Shown piece after piece: positions 26,034 to 36,090 of a stretch of 64,000 bases of DNA (positions are counted from its first letter, which is position 1; the number at the start of each line of letters is the position of its first letter). The DNA is taken from the NCBI GenBank assembly GCA_002066995.1, contig MWTC01000049.1, forward strand, positions 1 to 64,000. The letters are read 5' to 3'. A program made the position numbers and the translations under genes. The stretch is from Sphingobacteriales bacterium UTBCD1. GTDB taxonomy: Bacteria; Bacteroidota; Bacteroidia; Chitinophagales; Chitinophagaceae. The notes below the pieces were generated by a model that ran no database searches, was not told where the DNA came from, and saw only the letters and a program-made list of their open reading frames with translations.

Positions 26034-27224
26034 ATGAGCTACAATGCAACCCAATTGATCCACAGTATCCCGGTCGATCCTTTGACCGGCGCTATTTCCG
26101 TCCCGATCTACCAAACCAGCACATTCGTTCAGGAAGCACCCGGAGTGAACAAAGGTTATGATTATGCAAGGACCAATAATCCTACAAGAGCAGCTTTGGA
26201 AGAAATCATCGCCCGGCTGGAACACGGAAGTACAGGCATTGCTTTTGGCAGCGGGCTTGCTGCTATAGATGCGGTAGTAAAATTGCTGGAAAGCGGTGAT
26301 GAGATTCTTGCAGTAGATGATATCTATGGAGGCGCTTTCAGGCTCTTCACTCATATTTATCAAAAATTCGGTGTCACTGTTAACTACACAGACACAACGA
26401 ACATTGAAAACGTCTTTAATGCCGTTACGCCAAAGACCAAACTGATATGGATCGAAACACCCACCAATCCCACTTTGAAAATATCGGATATTGAGGCTAT
26501 TGCAAAAATCGCAAAAGCCCATCACTGTCTTCTTTGCGTGGACAATACTTTTGCTTCGCCGGCTTTACAAAATCCGATTTTGCTGGGAGCGGATATAGTA
26601 ATTCATTCGGCAACAAAATACCTTGGCGGACACAGCGATCTCATCGCCGGATTGGTTATTACAAAAGAAAAAGAGACCGGGGAAAAAATAAAATTCATTC
26701 AGAATGCAAGCGGGGCTATTCTTTCTCCGTTTGACAGCTGGCTGGTGATACGTGGCATCGAAACTCTATCATTAAGAGTTAAACAACACTGTTCCAACGC
26801 ACAGGTTATTGCTGAATATCTTTCAAAGCATCCTTCAGTAGAAAAAGTTTTTTACCCCGGACTGAAATCACATCCCAATCATGAAGTGGCAGCAAAACAA
26901 AGCAATGGCTTTGGGGGTATTGTCTCCTTCACTCTTAAAAACGATACTGAAGAGGCCGCAACAGGTTTTGTAACCTCTACAAAACTATTCCGGCTTGCTG
27001 AAAGCCTTGGCGGAGTAAAAAGTCTATTGTGTCACCCGGCACAAATGACGCATAAATCAATCCCGGCTGAACGAAGAAAAACTGCCGGCGTAGCAGACAG
27101 TTTAATAAGACTTTCCGTGGGACTGGAAGAAGCAAAAGACCTGATCCAGGATTTAGAACAGGCATTCGAAAGCTCAGAACTGAAACACAAACAGCCGTTA
27201 GAAAAAGAACCCTTTAACAATTAA
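26034..27224 (+). CDS. metB: Cystathionine gamma-synthase (trans-sulfuration PLP enzyme)
   Basis: Joins cysteine to an activated homoserine ester to give cystathionine; a gamma-lyase activity cannot be excluded by sequence. The 396-residue protein begins at MSYNATQLIHS; the open frame upstream is only read-through of the terminator. Family motifs are VPIYQTSTF, YDYARTNNPTR, FGSGLAAIDAV, WIETPTNPTLK, VDNTFASPALQNP and HSATKYLGGHSD with the PLP lysine. It is the first gene after the SAM riboswitch, upstream of metY, metX and hom. Confidence 0.92.
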   Translation: MSYNATQLIHSIPVDPLTGAISVPIYQTSTFVQEAPGVNKGYDYARTNNPTRAALEEIIARLEHGSTGIAFGSGLAAIDAVVKLLESGDEILAVDDIYGGAFRLFTHIYQKFGVTVNYTDTTNIENVFNAVTPKTKLIWIETPTNPTLKISDIEAIAKIAKAHHCLLCVDNTFASPALQNPILLGADIVIHSATKYLGGHSDLIAGLVITKEKETGEKIKFIQNASGAILSPFDSWLVIRGIETLSLRVKQHCSNAQVIAEYLSKHPSVEKVFYPGLKSHPNHEVAAKQSNGFGGIVSFTLKNDTEEAATGFVTSTKLFRLAESLGGVKSLLCHPAQMTHKSIPAERRKTAGVADSLIRLSVGLEEAKDLIQDLEQAFESSELKHKQPLEKEPFNN

Positions 27225-27356
27225 TTGCAGATATATGACAAAAATTATTTTGCTGCAATCGTCAAACCCTACTAATTTTATAGATTATTATGAATTCTTC
27301 AAACAGGCTTCATACAAAAACATATTCTCCCGGCAATTTTTGTTGTTACCGCTGTT

Positions 27357-27405
27357 GTATGCCGTAAGGCATACTATTATCCCTTCTACCAAGGCCATGG
27401 CCTTG
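27357..27405 (+). repeat. Two adjacent palindromes in the metB-metY gap
   Basis: GTATGCC-GTAA-GGCATAC (27357-27374) is a perfect seven-pair hairpin with a GNRA loop, and CAAGGCCATGGCCTTG (27390-27405) is a perfect 16-bp palindrome. A T-rich run follows. They may form a processing or attenuating structure between metB and metY. No supported gene lies in the gap 27225-27465. Confidence 0.6.
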
Positions 27406-27447
27406 CCAATATTGTCCTTTATTTTTTTCAAACCGTTTAAGTTTTAA

Positions 27448-28791
<1,344 letters not shown>

Positions 28792-29850
28792 ATGACCTCT
28801 GTCTTTAAATATGATCATCCTTTTTTGCTGGAGTCAGGGGTAACCCTTCCGGGTTACCACCTGGCTTATACAACACATGGCCAATTGAATGAAACAAAAG
28901 ATAATGCTGTTTGGATATTTCATGCATTGACGGCAAACAGCGACCCGGTAGAATGGTGGGAGGGCCTGACGGGTGACGGAAAACTGTTTGACCCAGCTAA
29001 ATATTTTATTGTATGTGTCAATATGCCGGGCAGTTGTTACGGAAGCCTCGGCCCTTTGGACGAAAATCCAACAGATCATGAGCAGTATTTTCATAAATTT
29101 CCTTTCTTCACCACCCGTGATATGATCCGTGCCTATCAGCCTTTGAGACTTTCATTGGGTATTGAAAAAATTCAAATAGGAATCGGCGGAAGCATGGGTG
29201 GGCAGCAACTATTGGAATGGACTATTGAAGAGCCGGAACTTTTTGAATACATTTTTCCTCTTGCCACCAATGCCTTTCACTCTCCATGGGGGATCGCATT
29301 CAATGCTTCCCAACGGTTTTGCATTGAGACCGATGCAAGCTGGAAAGAAAAAAATGAAAAAGCAGGATCGGAAGGGATGAAAGTTGCCAGAAGCCTTGCG
29401 CTTCTCTCCTATCGTCACTATGAAACCTACCGGAATACCCAATCGGAAGAATCGGTAAATAAGTACGAAGACTTCAAAAGTGAATCTTACCAGCGTTACC
29501 AGGGAGAGAAATTGGAGAAGCGCTTCAATGCATTCAGTTATTATTTCCTGAGCAAATCCATGGATTCACATAATGTGGGAAGAGACCGCGGATCAGCAGA
29601 AGCAGCTTTGGCTAAAATAAAAGCAAAGACACTGGTGATCGGGATCACCACTGATATTCTTTTCCCTTTGAATGAGCAGCAATTCATTGCATCATCAGTG
29701 CAGGGGGCACAATTTCGTTCCATTCATTCCTCTTACGGGCATGATGGGTTCTTACTTGAATATGAAAAGATAAAAAATATTATTGCAGATTTCCTGAAAA
29801 GAAAATCTTCTGAAGAATTTCATAAAAAACAGATAACGATTTCTAATTAA
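28792..29850 (+). CDS. metX: Homoserine O-acetyltransferase
   Basis: Transfers acetyl from acetyl-CoA to homoserine, supplying the substrate of MetY and MetB. The 352-residue alpha/beta-hydrolase-fold protein has AVWIFHALTANSDPVEWWEG, NMPGSCYGSLGP, the nucleophile serine in GIGGSMGGQQLLEW, an acidic region TLVIGITTDILFP and the late catalytic histidine in YGHDGFLLEY. Acetyl rather than succinyl transfer is inferred from the MetX type fold (not MetA). Seven bases separate it from hom. Confidence 0.93.
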   Translation: MTSVFKYDHPFLLESGVTLPGYHLAYTTHGQLNETKDNAVWIFHALTANSDPVEWWEGLTGDGKLFDPAKYFIVCVNMPGSCYGSLGPLDENPTDHEQYFHKFPFFTTRDMIRAYQPLRLSLGIEKIQIGIGGSMGGQQLLEWTIEEPELFEYIFPLATNAFHSPWGIAFNASQRFCIETDASWKEKNEKAGSEGMKVARSLALLSYRHYETYRNTQSEESVNKYEDFKSESYQRYQGEKLEKRFNAFSYYFLSKSMDSHNVGRDRGSAEAALAKIKAKTLVIGITTDILFPLNEQQFIASSVQGAQFRSIHSSYGHDGFLLEYEKIKNIIADFLKRKSSEEFHKKQITISN

Positions 29851-29857
29851 AAAAAAT

Positions 29858-31114
29858 ATGACAGCGCATAAAGAGTTAACTATAGGATTATTCGGATTCG
29901 GTGTGGTGGGAGAAGGCTTGTACAAGGTCCTTGAGAAAACACCATCACTCAAAGCAAGAATCAAGAAAGTGTGTATCAAGAATCCTGAGAAAAAGAGGCA
30001 GGCGCCTGCATCTCTTTTTACCACGGAAAAAAATGAGTTACTGAATGATTCTTCCATAAATGTGATTGTAGAAGTGATCGATGATGCCGATGCTGCTTTC
30101 CAGATCGTTTCTACGGCGTTGAAGAACGGAAAAAATGTTGTAAGCGCCAGCAAAAAAATGATTGCTGAACATCTGCAGGAACTGCTCCGGCTTCAACAAC
30201 AGACCGGCCAATCATTTTTATATGAATCGGCAGCCTGCGCATCCATCCCGGTCATCCGCAACCTGGAAGAGTATTATGACAACGATCTGCTGCATTCCAT
30301 CAAAGCCATAGTAAATGGCTCCACCAATTTCATTCTTACAAAAATGTTTGAAGAAGGTCTTGATTTCAGGCAAGCATTGATACTGGCCCAACAACTCGGA
30401 TTCGCAGAAAGTAACCCGAAACTGGATGTAGAAGGATTTGATGCGGTGAATAAATGGACATTTCTGCTTACCCATGCTTACGGGATAGTAATCAGGCCTG
30501 ACGAAGTTTTATTTAATGGTATTCAAAATATAAATGCGGGAGATGCCACTGTTGCCAGGGAAAAAAATCAGCAGATCAAATTGGTTGCCCAGGCCAAAAA
30601 ATTACAGAACGGGAAAGTGGCGGCTTTTGTCATGCCGCAATTTATCAACCACGATGATCACCTGGCTTTTGTTAAAAATGAATATAACGGTGTAGTGATT
30701 GAAAGCGGTTTTGCCGATAAGCAATTTTTCTATGGTAAAGGGGCCGGAAGCCTGCCTACCGCCTCAGCAGTATTAAGTGATATTGCAGCCCTGAGGTATG
30801 ATTACCATTATGAATATAAAAAATTATACCATCACCGGCCGCATGAACTGAGCAATGATCTGTACCTGCGCACTTATGTCAGCTTTGATGACTGGTCTTA
30901 TGTTCCCCGTGATGATTTTGAATGGATAGAAGAGTGGCATGCAGGAGAAGAGCGGAAATATTTCGTCGGCGTAATTGCTTTTGAAAAACTACTGAAAAAT
31001 ACATGGTGGAAAGAGAATAATACTTCATTAATCCTGGCCGGCGATCCGATCATAGAGAGTATTGAATTAAGAAATGTCAAGAAAAAGAGTCTTGAGTTAG
31101 CGGGGATCATCTGA
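29858..31114 (+). CDS. hom: Homoserine dehydrogenase
   Basis: Reduces aspartate semialdehyde to homoserine. The 418-residue protein starts with the nucleotide-binding GLFGFGVVGEGLYKVL, then YESAACASIPVIRNL, VNGSTNFILTKMFEEG, the substrate-binding DVEGFDAVNKWTFLL with the conserved lysine, and GKGAGSLPTASAVLSDIAAL. There is no aspartokinase domain. It is the last gene of the SAM-riboswitch operon, so homoserine supply is tied to methionine demand here; a second enzyme for threonine synthesis may exist elsewhere. Confidence 0.93.
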   Translation: MTAHKELTIGLFGFGVVGEGLYKVLEKTPSLKARIKKVCIKNPEKKRQAPASLFTTEKNELLNDSSINVIVEVIDDADAAFQIVSTALKNGKNVVSASKKMIAEHLQELLRLQQQTGQSFLYESAACASIPVIRNLEEYYDNDLLHSIKAIVNGSTNFILTKMFEEGLDFRQALILAQQLGFAESNPKLDVEGFDAVNKWTFLLTHAYGIVIRPDEVLFNGIQNINAGDATVAREKNQQIKLVAQAKKLQNGKVAAFVMPQFINHDDHLAFVKNEYNGVVIESGFADKQFFYGKGAGSLPTASAVLSDIAALRYDYHYEYKKLYHHRPHELSNDLYLRTYVSFDDWSYVPRDDFEWIEEWHAGEERKYFVGVIAFEKLLKNTWWKENNTSLILAGDPIIESIELRNVKKKSLELAGII

Positions 31115-31125
31115 TTCTATGGATG

Positions 31126-31881
31126 CTATCCGTTAAAATGTGCCATAGAAGAATACTTCTTAAAATGAATTCCGTAAACCAGTGAAGTGCCTTTAAATTT
31201 TTCATATAGAGAAAGCGCATACTGGTTCTCATAATATTCTTTTACACTGTCATCTATGATCTTTTCAGTAAATGCCGATTCCTGCCAGTTCAATTGTTTT
31301 GCTATTGCCCTGATCTTCTCTACCGGATGTACATAACTCCGGATGGTGATGGTTTTGTTCCGGTATTTAAAAACCCTTTCCTCTCCTCTGGCTAAAAGTT
31401 CGGGATTCGATTCTGTGATCAGAATATCAGCGCCGGATTTCAAAACCCGGTTCCATTCTTTAAATGCCTGTTCCAGATCTTCAATATGGGATATCGTCAA
31501 GTTGGAGACCAGCACATCACAAGAAGTATCATCAAGGCTATGCAAGCGGTGATTGGTCATGAGATGAGTAGCTGCCTTGGGAAACTTCTCCTTGAGTTTG
31601 TTCAGCATCCTCACTGATACTTCATACCCTATCAGCTGCTCAGGATCCTGATCCAACATTTTTTTCCAATGCCGGCCGGTACCACAACCAATATCAGCTA
31701 CAATTTTATCTTTCAGATCAACGCTTTTCAATAATGAATTAAATACTTCCTCATCAAAATCCGTCATCAGGCTACCGGGCTGGGTATCATAAGTGGAAGC
31801 CCACAGATCGTAAGCAACTGCGGGGCTGACCTCTCTCTTTAAATAAAGTCCTGACAGGTATTCAATAAATTCTCTTAACAT
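31126..31881 (-). CDS. Class I SAM-dependent methyltransferase
   Basis: A 251-residue protein with a Rossmann-like methyltransferase core. Motif I is VADIGCGTGRHW, followed by the acidic strand IGYEVSVRML and the post-motif region DVLVSNLTISHIEDLEQA. The N-terminal SPAVAYDLWASTYDTQPGSL is the YDxxAxxYD lead often seen in BioC/UbiE-like enzymes. The substrate is unknown. It converges on hom with 11 bases between stops. Confidence 0.9.
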   Translation of the reverse strand: MLREFIEYLSGLYLKREVSPAVAYDLWASTYDTQPGSLMTDFDEEVFNSLLKSVDLKDKIVADIGCGTGRHWKKMLDQDPEQLIGYEVSVRMLNKLKEKFPKAATHLMTNHRLHSLDDTSCDVLVSNLTISHIEDLEQAFKEWNRVLKSGADILITESNPELLARGEERVFKYRNKTITIRSYVHPVEKIRAIAKQLNWQESAFTEKIIDDSVKEYYENQYALSLYEKFKGTSLVYGIHFKKYSSMAHFNG

Positions 31882-31977
31882 CTTTTTGGTAAAACAGTAA
31901 GATTGCTGCGATAAAAATAAGAAGAAACTGTCTGTAAAGGGCTACAAAGGCAATGATTGTAGAACAGGTAAAGACAT

Positions 31978-32008
31978 AAAAAAACCTCCCCGGCTGAAGC
32001 TTTGGAGG
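31978..32008 (-). terminator. Intrinsic terminator after the tRNA genes
   Basis: On the minus strand CCTCC pairs with GGAGG (plus-strand positions 32004-32008 and 31985-31989), followed by seven T residues at 31978-31984. It would end the tRNA-Pro/tRNA-Ser transcript. Confidence 0.7.
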
Positions 32009-32015
32009 CTGAATG

Positions 32016-32106
32016 CGGTGAGGGAGGGATTCGAACCCTCGGTACAACTTTAAGGTCGTACGACGGTTTAGCAAACCGTTGATTTCAGCCACTCATCCAC
32101 CTCACC
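32016..32106 (-). tRNA. tRNA-Ser (GCU)
   Basis: A 91-nt class II tRNA. The acceptor stem pairs GGTGAGG with CCTCACC, with discriminator G. The anticodon loop TTGCTAA carries anticodon GCT, there is a long variable arm (CGTACGACCTTAAAGTTGTACC region), and the T-loop is GGTTCGAATCC. It decodes AGC and AGU. The 3' CCA is not encoded. Confidence 0.97.
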
Positions 32107-32134
32107 TGTTGTTGCTGAAATATTTAATCTTATG

Positions 32135-32208
32135 TCGGGAGGACAGGATTCGAACCTGCGACCCCGTGGTCCCAAACCACGTATTCTACCGGGCTGAACT
32201 ACCTCCCG
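32135..32208 (-). tRNA. tRNA-Pro (UGG)
   Basis: A 74-nt tRNA with acceptor CGGGAGG/CCTCCCG and discriminator A. The anticodon loop TTTGGGA has anticodon TGG between the GTGG/CCAC stem arms, and the T-arm is AGGTTCGAATCCT. It is 28 bases upstream of tRNA-Ser on the same strand and likely shares its transcript. A decayed copy lies further upstream. Confidence 0.97.
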
Positions 32209-32282
32209 AAAGCCCTTCTCATTTTATTTCTTCTTTCAAACTCCAATCTTCAATACCAAACACTTATTCTAACTCATCCTTT

Positions 32283-32335
32283 CCTGCGACCCTGGCGCCA
32301 AAGCGCCATATTCTACCGGGTTGAACTACTTCCTG
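32283..32335 (-). pseudogene. Truncated tRNA-Pro-like remnant
   Basis: On the minus strand this copies the 5' part of the neighbouring tRNA-Pro: the acceptor/D-arm region AAGTAGTTCAACCCGGTAGA matches with few changes, and GGGTCGCAGG matches the segment after the anticodon. The anticodon arm is altered to TGGCGC-TTTG-GCGCCA, which does not leave a proper seven-base loop. The T-arm and 3' acceptor half are missing. It therefore cannot make a normal tRNA. Confidence 0.8.
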
Positions 32336-32401
32336 AACACCATCACATAATATCATTTTCAGGGGTTGCAAAAATAGCTTTTAACTGCCAAGCATCCAAA
32401 G

Positions 32402-32427
32402 AAAAAACCCGGCTCACCTGAACCGGG
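32402..32427 (-). terminator. Intrinsic terminator of dnaA
   Basis: On the minus strand CCCGGTTC pairs with GAGCCGGG (one G-U pair) around a four-base loop, followed by TTTTTT. It begins about 24 bases after the dnaA stop codon. Confidence 0.85.
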
Positions 32428-32450
32428 CCGATAAAATTTTTTTGTTTGTT

Positions 32451-33884
32451 TTACATAGCAGCCAACTGGACTTTCTGCTGCAATTCCAGGACATTTTCCC
32501 GAAATACACTATCCGTGTCCATGAGATCCTTAACCGTCTGGCAAGAATGTATAACAGTTGTATGGTCGCGGCCACCGAAATGCTCTCCGATTGTCTTCAG
32601 GGAGTTTTTTGTAAATGCCTTTGCCAGGTACATAGTGATCTGCCTTGCCTGTACGATCTCTCTCTTACGTGTCTTTTGAAGCAACTTGTCGTACGGCACG
32701 TCAAAATATTCACATACCATCTTTTGAATGGTATCAATGGTAATCTCTTTGCTTGATGTCCTGATAAAATTACGTAACACTTTCTTTGCAAGATCCAGGT
32801 CGATCTCCCTGCGGTTAAGCGAAGATTGTGCCAGCAGTGAAATTAATGTACCTTCCAGTTCACGTACATTACTATTAATATTATAGGCAATATATTTCAC
32901 TACTTCTTTCGGCATTTCCAATCCATCATTCTTCATCTTCTTTTCCAGGATATCAATCCTTGTTTCATAATCAGGAATCTGCAGGTCAGCGCTCAACCCC
33001 CAACGGAAACGGCTCAGCAATCTTTCCTGCACCCCTTCCAGGTCTTTTGGTGACTTATCTGAAGTCAATACCAATTGTTTCCCGGACTGATGAAGATGAT
33101 TGAATATTGCAAAAAATGCATCCTGTGATTTTTCTGCTTTATTAAAGAACTGAACATCATCAAGTATCAGCACATCAATCAACTGGTAGAAATGAATGAA
33201 GTCGTTGATCGCATTATTACGGCTGTGATCCATGAACTGATTGATGAATTTCTCTGAGCTTACATATAATACCACCTTATTTGGATGCAATCTCTTCACC
33301 TCATTTCCAATGGCTTGTGCCAGGTGGGTTTTGCCCAATCCCACTCCTCCATATATCACTAACGGGTTAAAGGAATTAGCCCCGGGCTTTTCGGCAACAG
33401 CTTTGCCTGCACGACGGGCCACCCGGTTGCAATCTCCTTCTATAAATGCATCAAATGTATAAATGGGATTCAACTGGGGGTCAATCTGCATCTTCTTCAA
33501 TCCCGGAATAACAAAAGGATTTTTTACCGGATTGGAAATGACCAGCGGGAAATCCATTTCATTATTCGAATAAGTTTTGAAACCCTGACCGCTGACATCC
33601 ATAGTAAGCGGCTTGTTTTTGTTATTTCCGCTGTCCACCATGATGCGGTATTCAAGATGTGCTTCTTTACCTAATTCACGTTTCAGCGTCTTTGCCAAAA
33701 GGTTGACATAATGTTCTTCTATGTATTCGAAAAAAAACTGGCTGGGAACCTGGATGATGAGAACATTGTTTTTTAATGAAACAGGTTTGATCGGTTCAAA
33801 CCAGGTTTTGTAATGCTGCCACTCAACAATGTCCTTGATGATCTTTAAACAATTGGTCCAAACTTTTTCAGCATTCTTATCCAT
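32451..33884 (-). CDS. dnaA: Chromosomal replication initiator protein DnaA
   Basis: DnaA binds oriC boxes and opens the DNA. The 477-residue protein has domain I (residues 1-90, VWTNCLKIIKDIVEWQHYKT), a short linker, the AAA+ domain (NPIYTFDAFIEGDCNRVARR, Walker A GGVGLGKTHLAQAIG, Walker B VLILDDVQFF, LLSRFRWGLSADLQ with the arginine finger) and DNA-binding domain IV ending in KTIGEHFGGRDHTTVIHSC. It is transcribed away from an AT-rich 478-bp gap that may be the origin. Confidence 0.98.
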   Translation of the reverse strand: MDKNAEKVWTNCLKIIKDIVEWQHYKTWFEPIKPVSLKNNVLIIQVPSQFFFEYIEEHYVNLLAKTLKRELGKEAHLEYRIMVDSGNNKNKPLTMDVSGQGFKTYSNNEMDFPLVISNPVKNPFVIPGLKKMQIDPQLNPIYTFDAFIEGDCNRVARRAGKAVAEKPGANSFNPLVIYGGVGLGKTHLAQAIGNEVKRLHPNKVVLYVSSEKFINQFMDHSRNNAINDFIHFYQLIDVLILDDVQFFNKAEKSQDAFFAIFNHLHQSGKQLVLTSDKSPKDLEGVQERLLSRFRWGLSADLQIPDYETRIDILEKKMKNDGLEMPKEVVKYIAYNINSNVRELEGTLISLLAQSSLNRREIDLDLAKKVLRNFIRTSSKEITIDTIQKMVCEYFDVPYDKLLQKTRKREIVQARQITMYLAKAFTKNSLKTIGEHFGGRDHTTVIHSCQTVKDLMDTDSVFRENVLELQQKVQLAAM

Positions 33885-34362
33885 CTGTTGCCAGCAGTTT
33901 ATCGGTCTGGTTATCTTTAGTGATTGTAATGATGTCCTTTGATTCGTCCCACAATATCATTAAAAAATCGGACAGGAAGGCGAATATCTACAATTCTTTG
34001 ATAAAAAAAAATTTTTATTCGGATGTTTTTTGTTTATCCGCAGGAGATCGGAATTTTGAGGTTTTTTGACCAATAAATTTGGAAAAGTCATTGCTCTGTA
34101 TTAATGAAATGATGTATATTCAGCCTGAACATTTCTACTACAAGATTATCCAACATTTTTTCTTTTATAACAATTGTCAGCAGATCATCTTTATACTTTT
34201 TTTCCGGAAAATTATTTTCTCATTTTTCAAAAAAAGGATCAAGCCGGTTTTTTAAATAATTAAACCAAATAACAGTTGTAATCAATTCAAAAAGACCACA
34301 TATTTTTTTAAAAAAATTTTTAGTACCAACTTTGTGATTATTTCAGGATAAAAACCTGACCC
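33885..34362. other. AT-rich gap next to dnaA, candidate oriC
   Basis: No gene is seen here. The gap separates divergent dnaA and the oxidoreductase gene. It holds TTATCCGCA (34034-34042), one mismatch from the DnaA box TTATCCACA, and TTATCCAAC (34146-34154), a weaker match. T- and A-rich runs near 34005-34017 and 34299-34325 could be unwinding elements. Only one good box was found, so the assignment is tentative. Confidence 0.45.
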
Positions 34363-35943
34363 ATGCAAAAAGCAATTTCATTAAAACTGTTGCCGTCAGA
34401 AGCAGCCGATGATGCAGACATAAAAAATAAAATTGCACAAACACTTTCCGTAAAAAATTCTGCAGTCACCGGCTTCAATATTATCCGCAGGTCCATTGAT
34501 GCAAGAAGTAAAAATGTCTGGATCAATTTATCGGTTCAGGCATTTATCAATGAACCTTATCAGTACAGAGAACTGCAACAATTTGAATTCCGAGATGTAA
34601 GTCATTCTGATCATAAAGTAATCATTGTCGGAGCCGGGCCGGCAGGGTTATTTTCTGCTCTAAAGCTCTTGGAATCAGGCATTAAGCCCATTATCCTGGA
34701 AAGAGGAAAAGATGTAAGGGCAAGACGGAGAGATCTTGCCGCTTTAAATAAACAAGGCATAGTAAACCCTGAAAGCAATTACTGTTTTGGAGAAGGCGGA
34801 GCCGGCACTTACAGCGATGGAAAACTTTATACAAGAAGTTCAAAAAGAGGTAATCTAAACCGCATCCTGGATCTTTTTGTTCATTTTGGAGCTGAAGAAA
34901 ATATTTTATTTGAATCGCATCCGCATATCGGGACAAACAAACTACCCAACATCATTACTTCAATAAGAAAAAAAATAACTGATTGTGGCGGCGAGATCCA
35001 TTTTGAAAAAAAGGTGATTGACGTTGTACTCAAAAAAGAAAAAATAACCGGAGTAAAAACAAATGATGCTGTGGTGGATGGCGATGCCGTGATTTTGGCA
35101 ACCGGGCATTCCGCCAGGGATATTTTTCAGTTGCTTCATTCAAAAAACATTCAAATCGCATTCAAACCTTTTGCTCTCGGCGTCCGGGTGGAGCATCCGC
35201 AGTCGCTGATTGATTCTGCTCAGTATCATTGTACCCTGCGAAGTGAATTCCTTCCTCCTGCTTCCTATAGTTTGGTGGAGCAGGTTAATGGTAAAGGTGT
35301 ATTTTCTTTTTGCATGTGCCCGGGAGGCATCATTGCACCGGCTGCCACAACTCCCGGTGAGATCGTGGTCAACGGCTGGTCGCCATCCAAACGGAACAAT
35401 CCTTTTGCCAACAGCGGCATTGTTGTCTCTGTTGAAGAAAAAGATGTACAGGCTTATAAAATGCATGGTCCATTGGCAGGAATGTATTTTCAGCAAGAGG
35501 TGGAACAAAAAGCATTTGAATATGGCGGTGGAAATACTGTTGCTCCTGCACAGAGACTGATAGATTTTACTCAAAACAAGATCTCATCTTCCTTGCCTGG
35601 CTGTTCTTATCTGCCCGGAATAAGATCGGTTGCACTTCAGGAAGTGCTGCCATCGTTCATTCATACACGCCTGCAGGCAGCATTTAAAGAATTCGGGAAA
35701 AAAATGCCTGCCTGGTACGGTAACCGGGGCTATTTTACCAATGAAGCAGTGGTGGTAGCAACCGAATCAAGAACTTCTTCACCGGTACGGATTCCAAGAA
35801 ACGAGGAAACGTTTCAGCATCCACAAATAAGAAATTTATACCCATGCGGCGAAGGAGCCGGATATGCAGGCGGGATCGTCAGTGCGGCTATGGATGGAGA
35901 AAAAGTTGCAGGAAAAATTGCTGAACTTCTGTTACTTCAATGA
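34363..35943 (+). CDS. FAD-dependent dehydrogenase, COG2509 type
   Basis: A 526-residue flavoprotein of unknown substrate. After an N-terminal domain of about 85 residues (LPSEAADDADIKNKIAQTL) comes the FAD dinucleotide motif VIIVGAGPAGLFSALKLLE and ILERGKDV, then NYCFGEGGAGTYSDGKLYTR, AVILATGHSARD and the C-terminal YPCGEGAGYAGGIVSAAMDG, all characteristic of COG2509. It appears monocistronic, with a hairpin terminator after it. Confidence 0.92.
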   Translation: MQKAISLKLLPSEAADDADIKNKIAQTLSVKNSAVTGFNIIRRSIDARSKNVWINLSVQAFINEPYQYRELQQFEFRDVSHSDHKVIIVGAGPAGLFSALKLLESGIKPIILERGKDVRARRRDLAALNKQGIVNPESNYCFGEGGAGTYSDGKLYTRSSKRGNLNRILDLFVHFGAEENILFESHPHIGTNKLPNIITSIRKKITDCGGEIHFEKKVIDVVLKKEKITGVKTNDAVVDGDAVILATGHSARDIFQLLHSKNIQIAFKPFALGVRVEHPQSLIDSAQYHCTLRSEFLPPASYSLVEQVNGKGVFSFCMCPGGIIAPAATTPGEIVVNGWSPSKRNNPFANSGIVVSVEEKDVQAYKMHGPLAGMYFQQEVEQKAFEYGGGNTVAPAQRLIDFTQNKISSSLPGCSYLPGIRSVALQEVLPSFIHTRLQAAFKEFGKKMPAWYGNRGYFTNEAVVVATESRTSSPVRIPRNEETFQHPQIRNLYPCGEGAGYAGGIVSAAMDGEKVAGKIAELLLLQ

Positions 35944-36013
35944 TCTGCTCAAATTCACTGTTAGATTACGAAGGCAGTTCACCTAATCCATCAACAAAAG
36001 CCTGCTGTTAACT

Positions 36014-36055
36014 AAACTGTTATCTCATTTTCTGCGGCAAGAGAGAAAACAGTTT
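36014..36055 (+). terminator. Probable terminator hairpin of the FAD dehydrogenase gene
   Basis: AAACTGTT (36014-36021) pairs with AACAGTTT (36048-36055), with TCTC/GAGA extending the stem inside. Only a short T-rich stretch follows, so termination strength is uncertain. Confidence 0.5.
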
Positions 36056-36065
36056 TATTGTACCC

Positions 36066-36073
36066 TATCTTTG
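36066..36073 (+). promoter_or_regulatory. Promoter -7 element of the ABC transporter operon
   Basis: TATCTTTG, an exact TAnnTTTG match, ends 17 bases before the ATG at 36091, which supports that start over the upstream TTG. Confidence 0.68.
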
Positions 36074-36090
36074 ACCTTCAAATTTTTTCT

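Noticed and set aside
27235..27447. 70-codon open frame between metB and metY
   Set aside because: It runs through the two palindromes, lacks domain character and has no supported promoter or homologous pattern; chance ORF.
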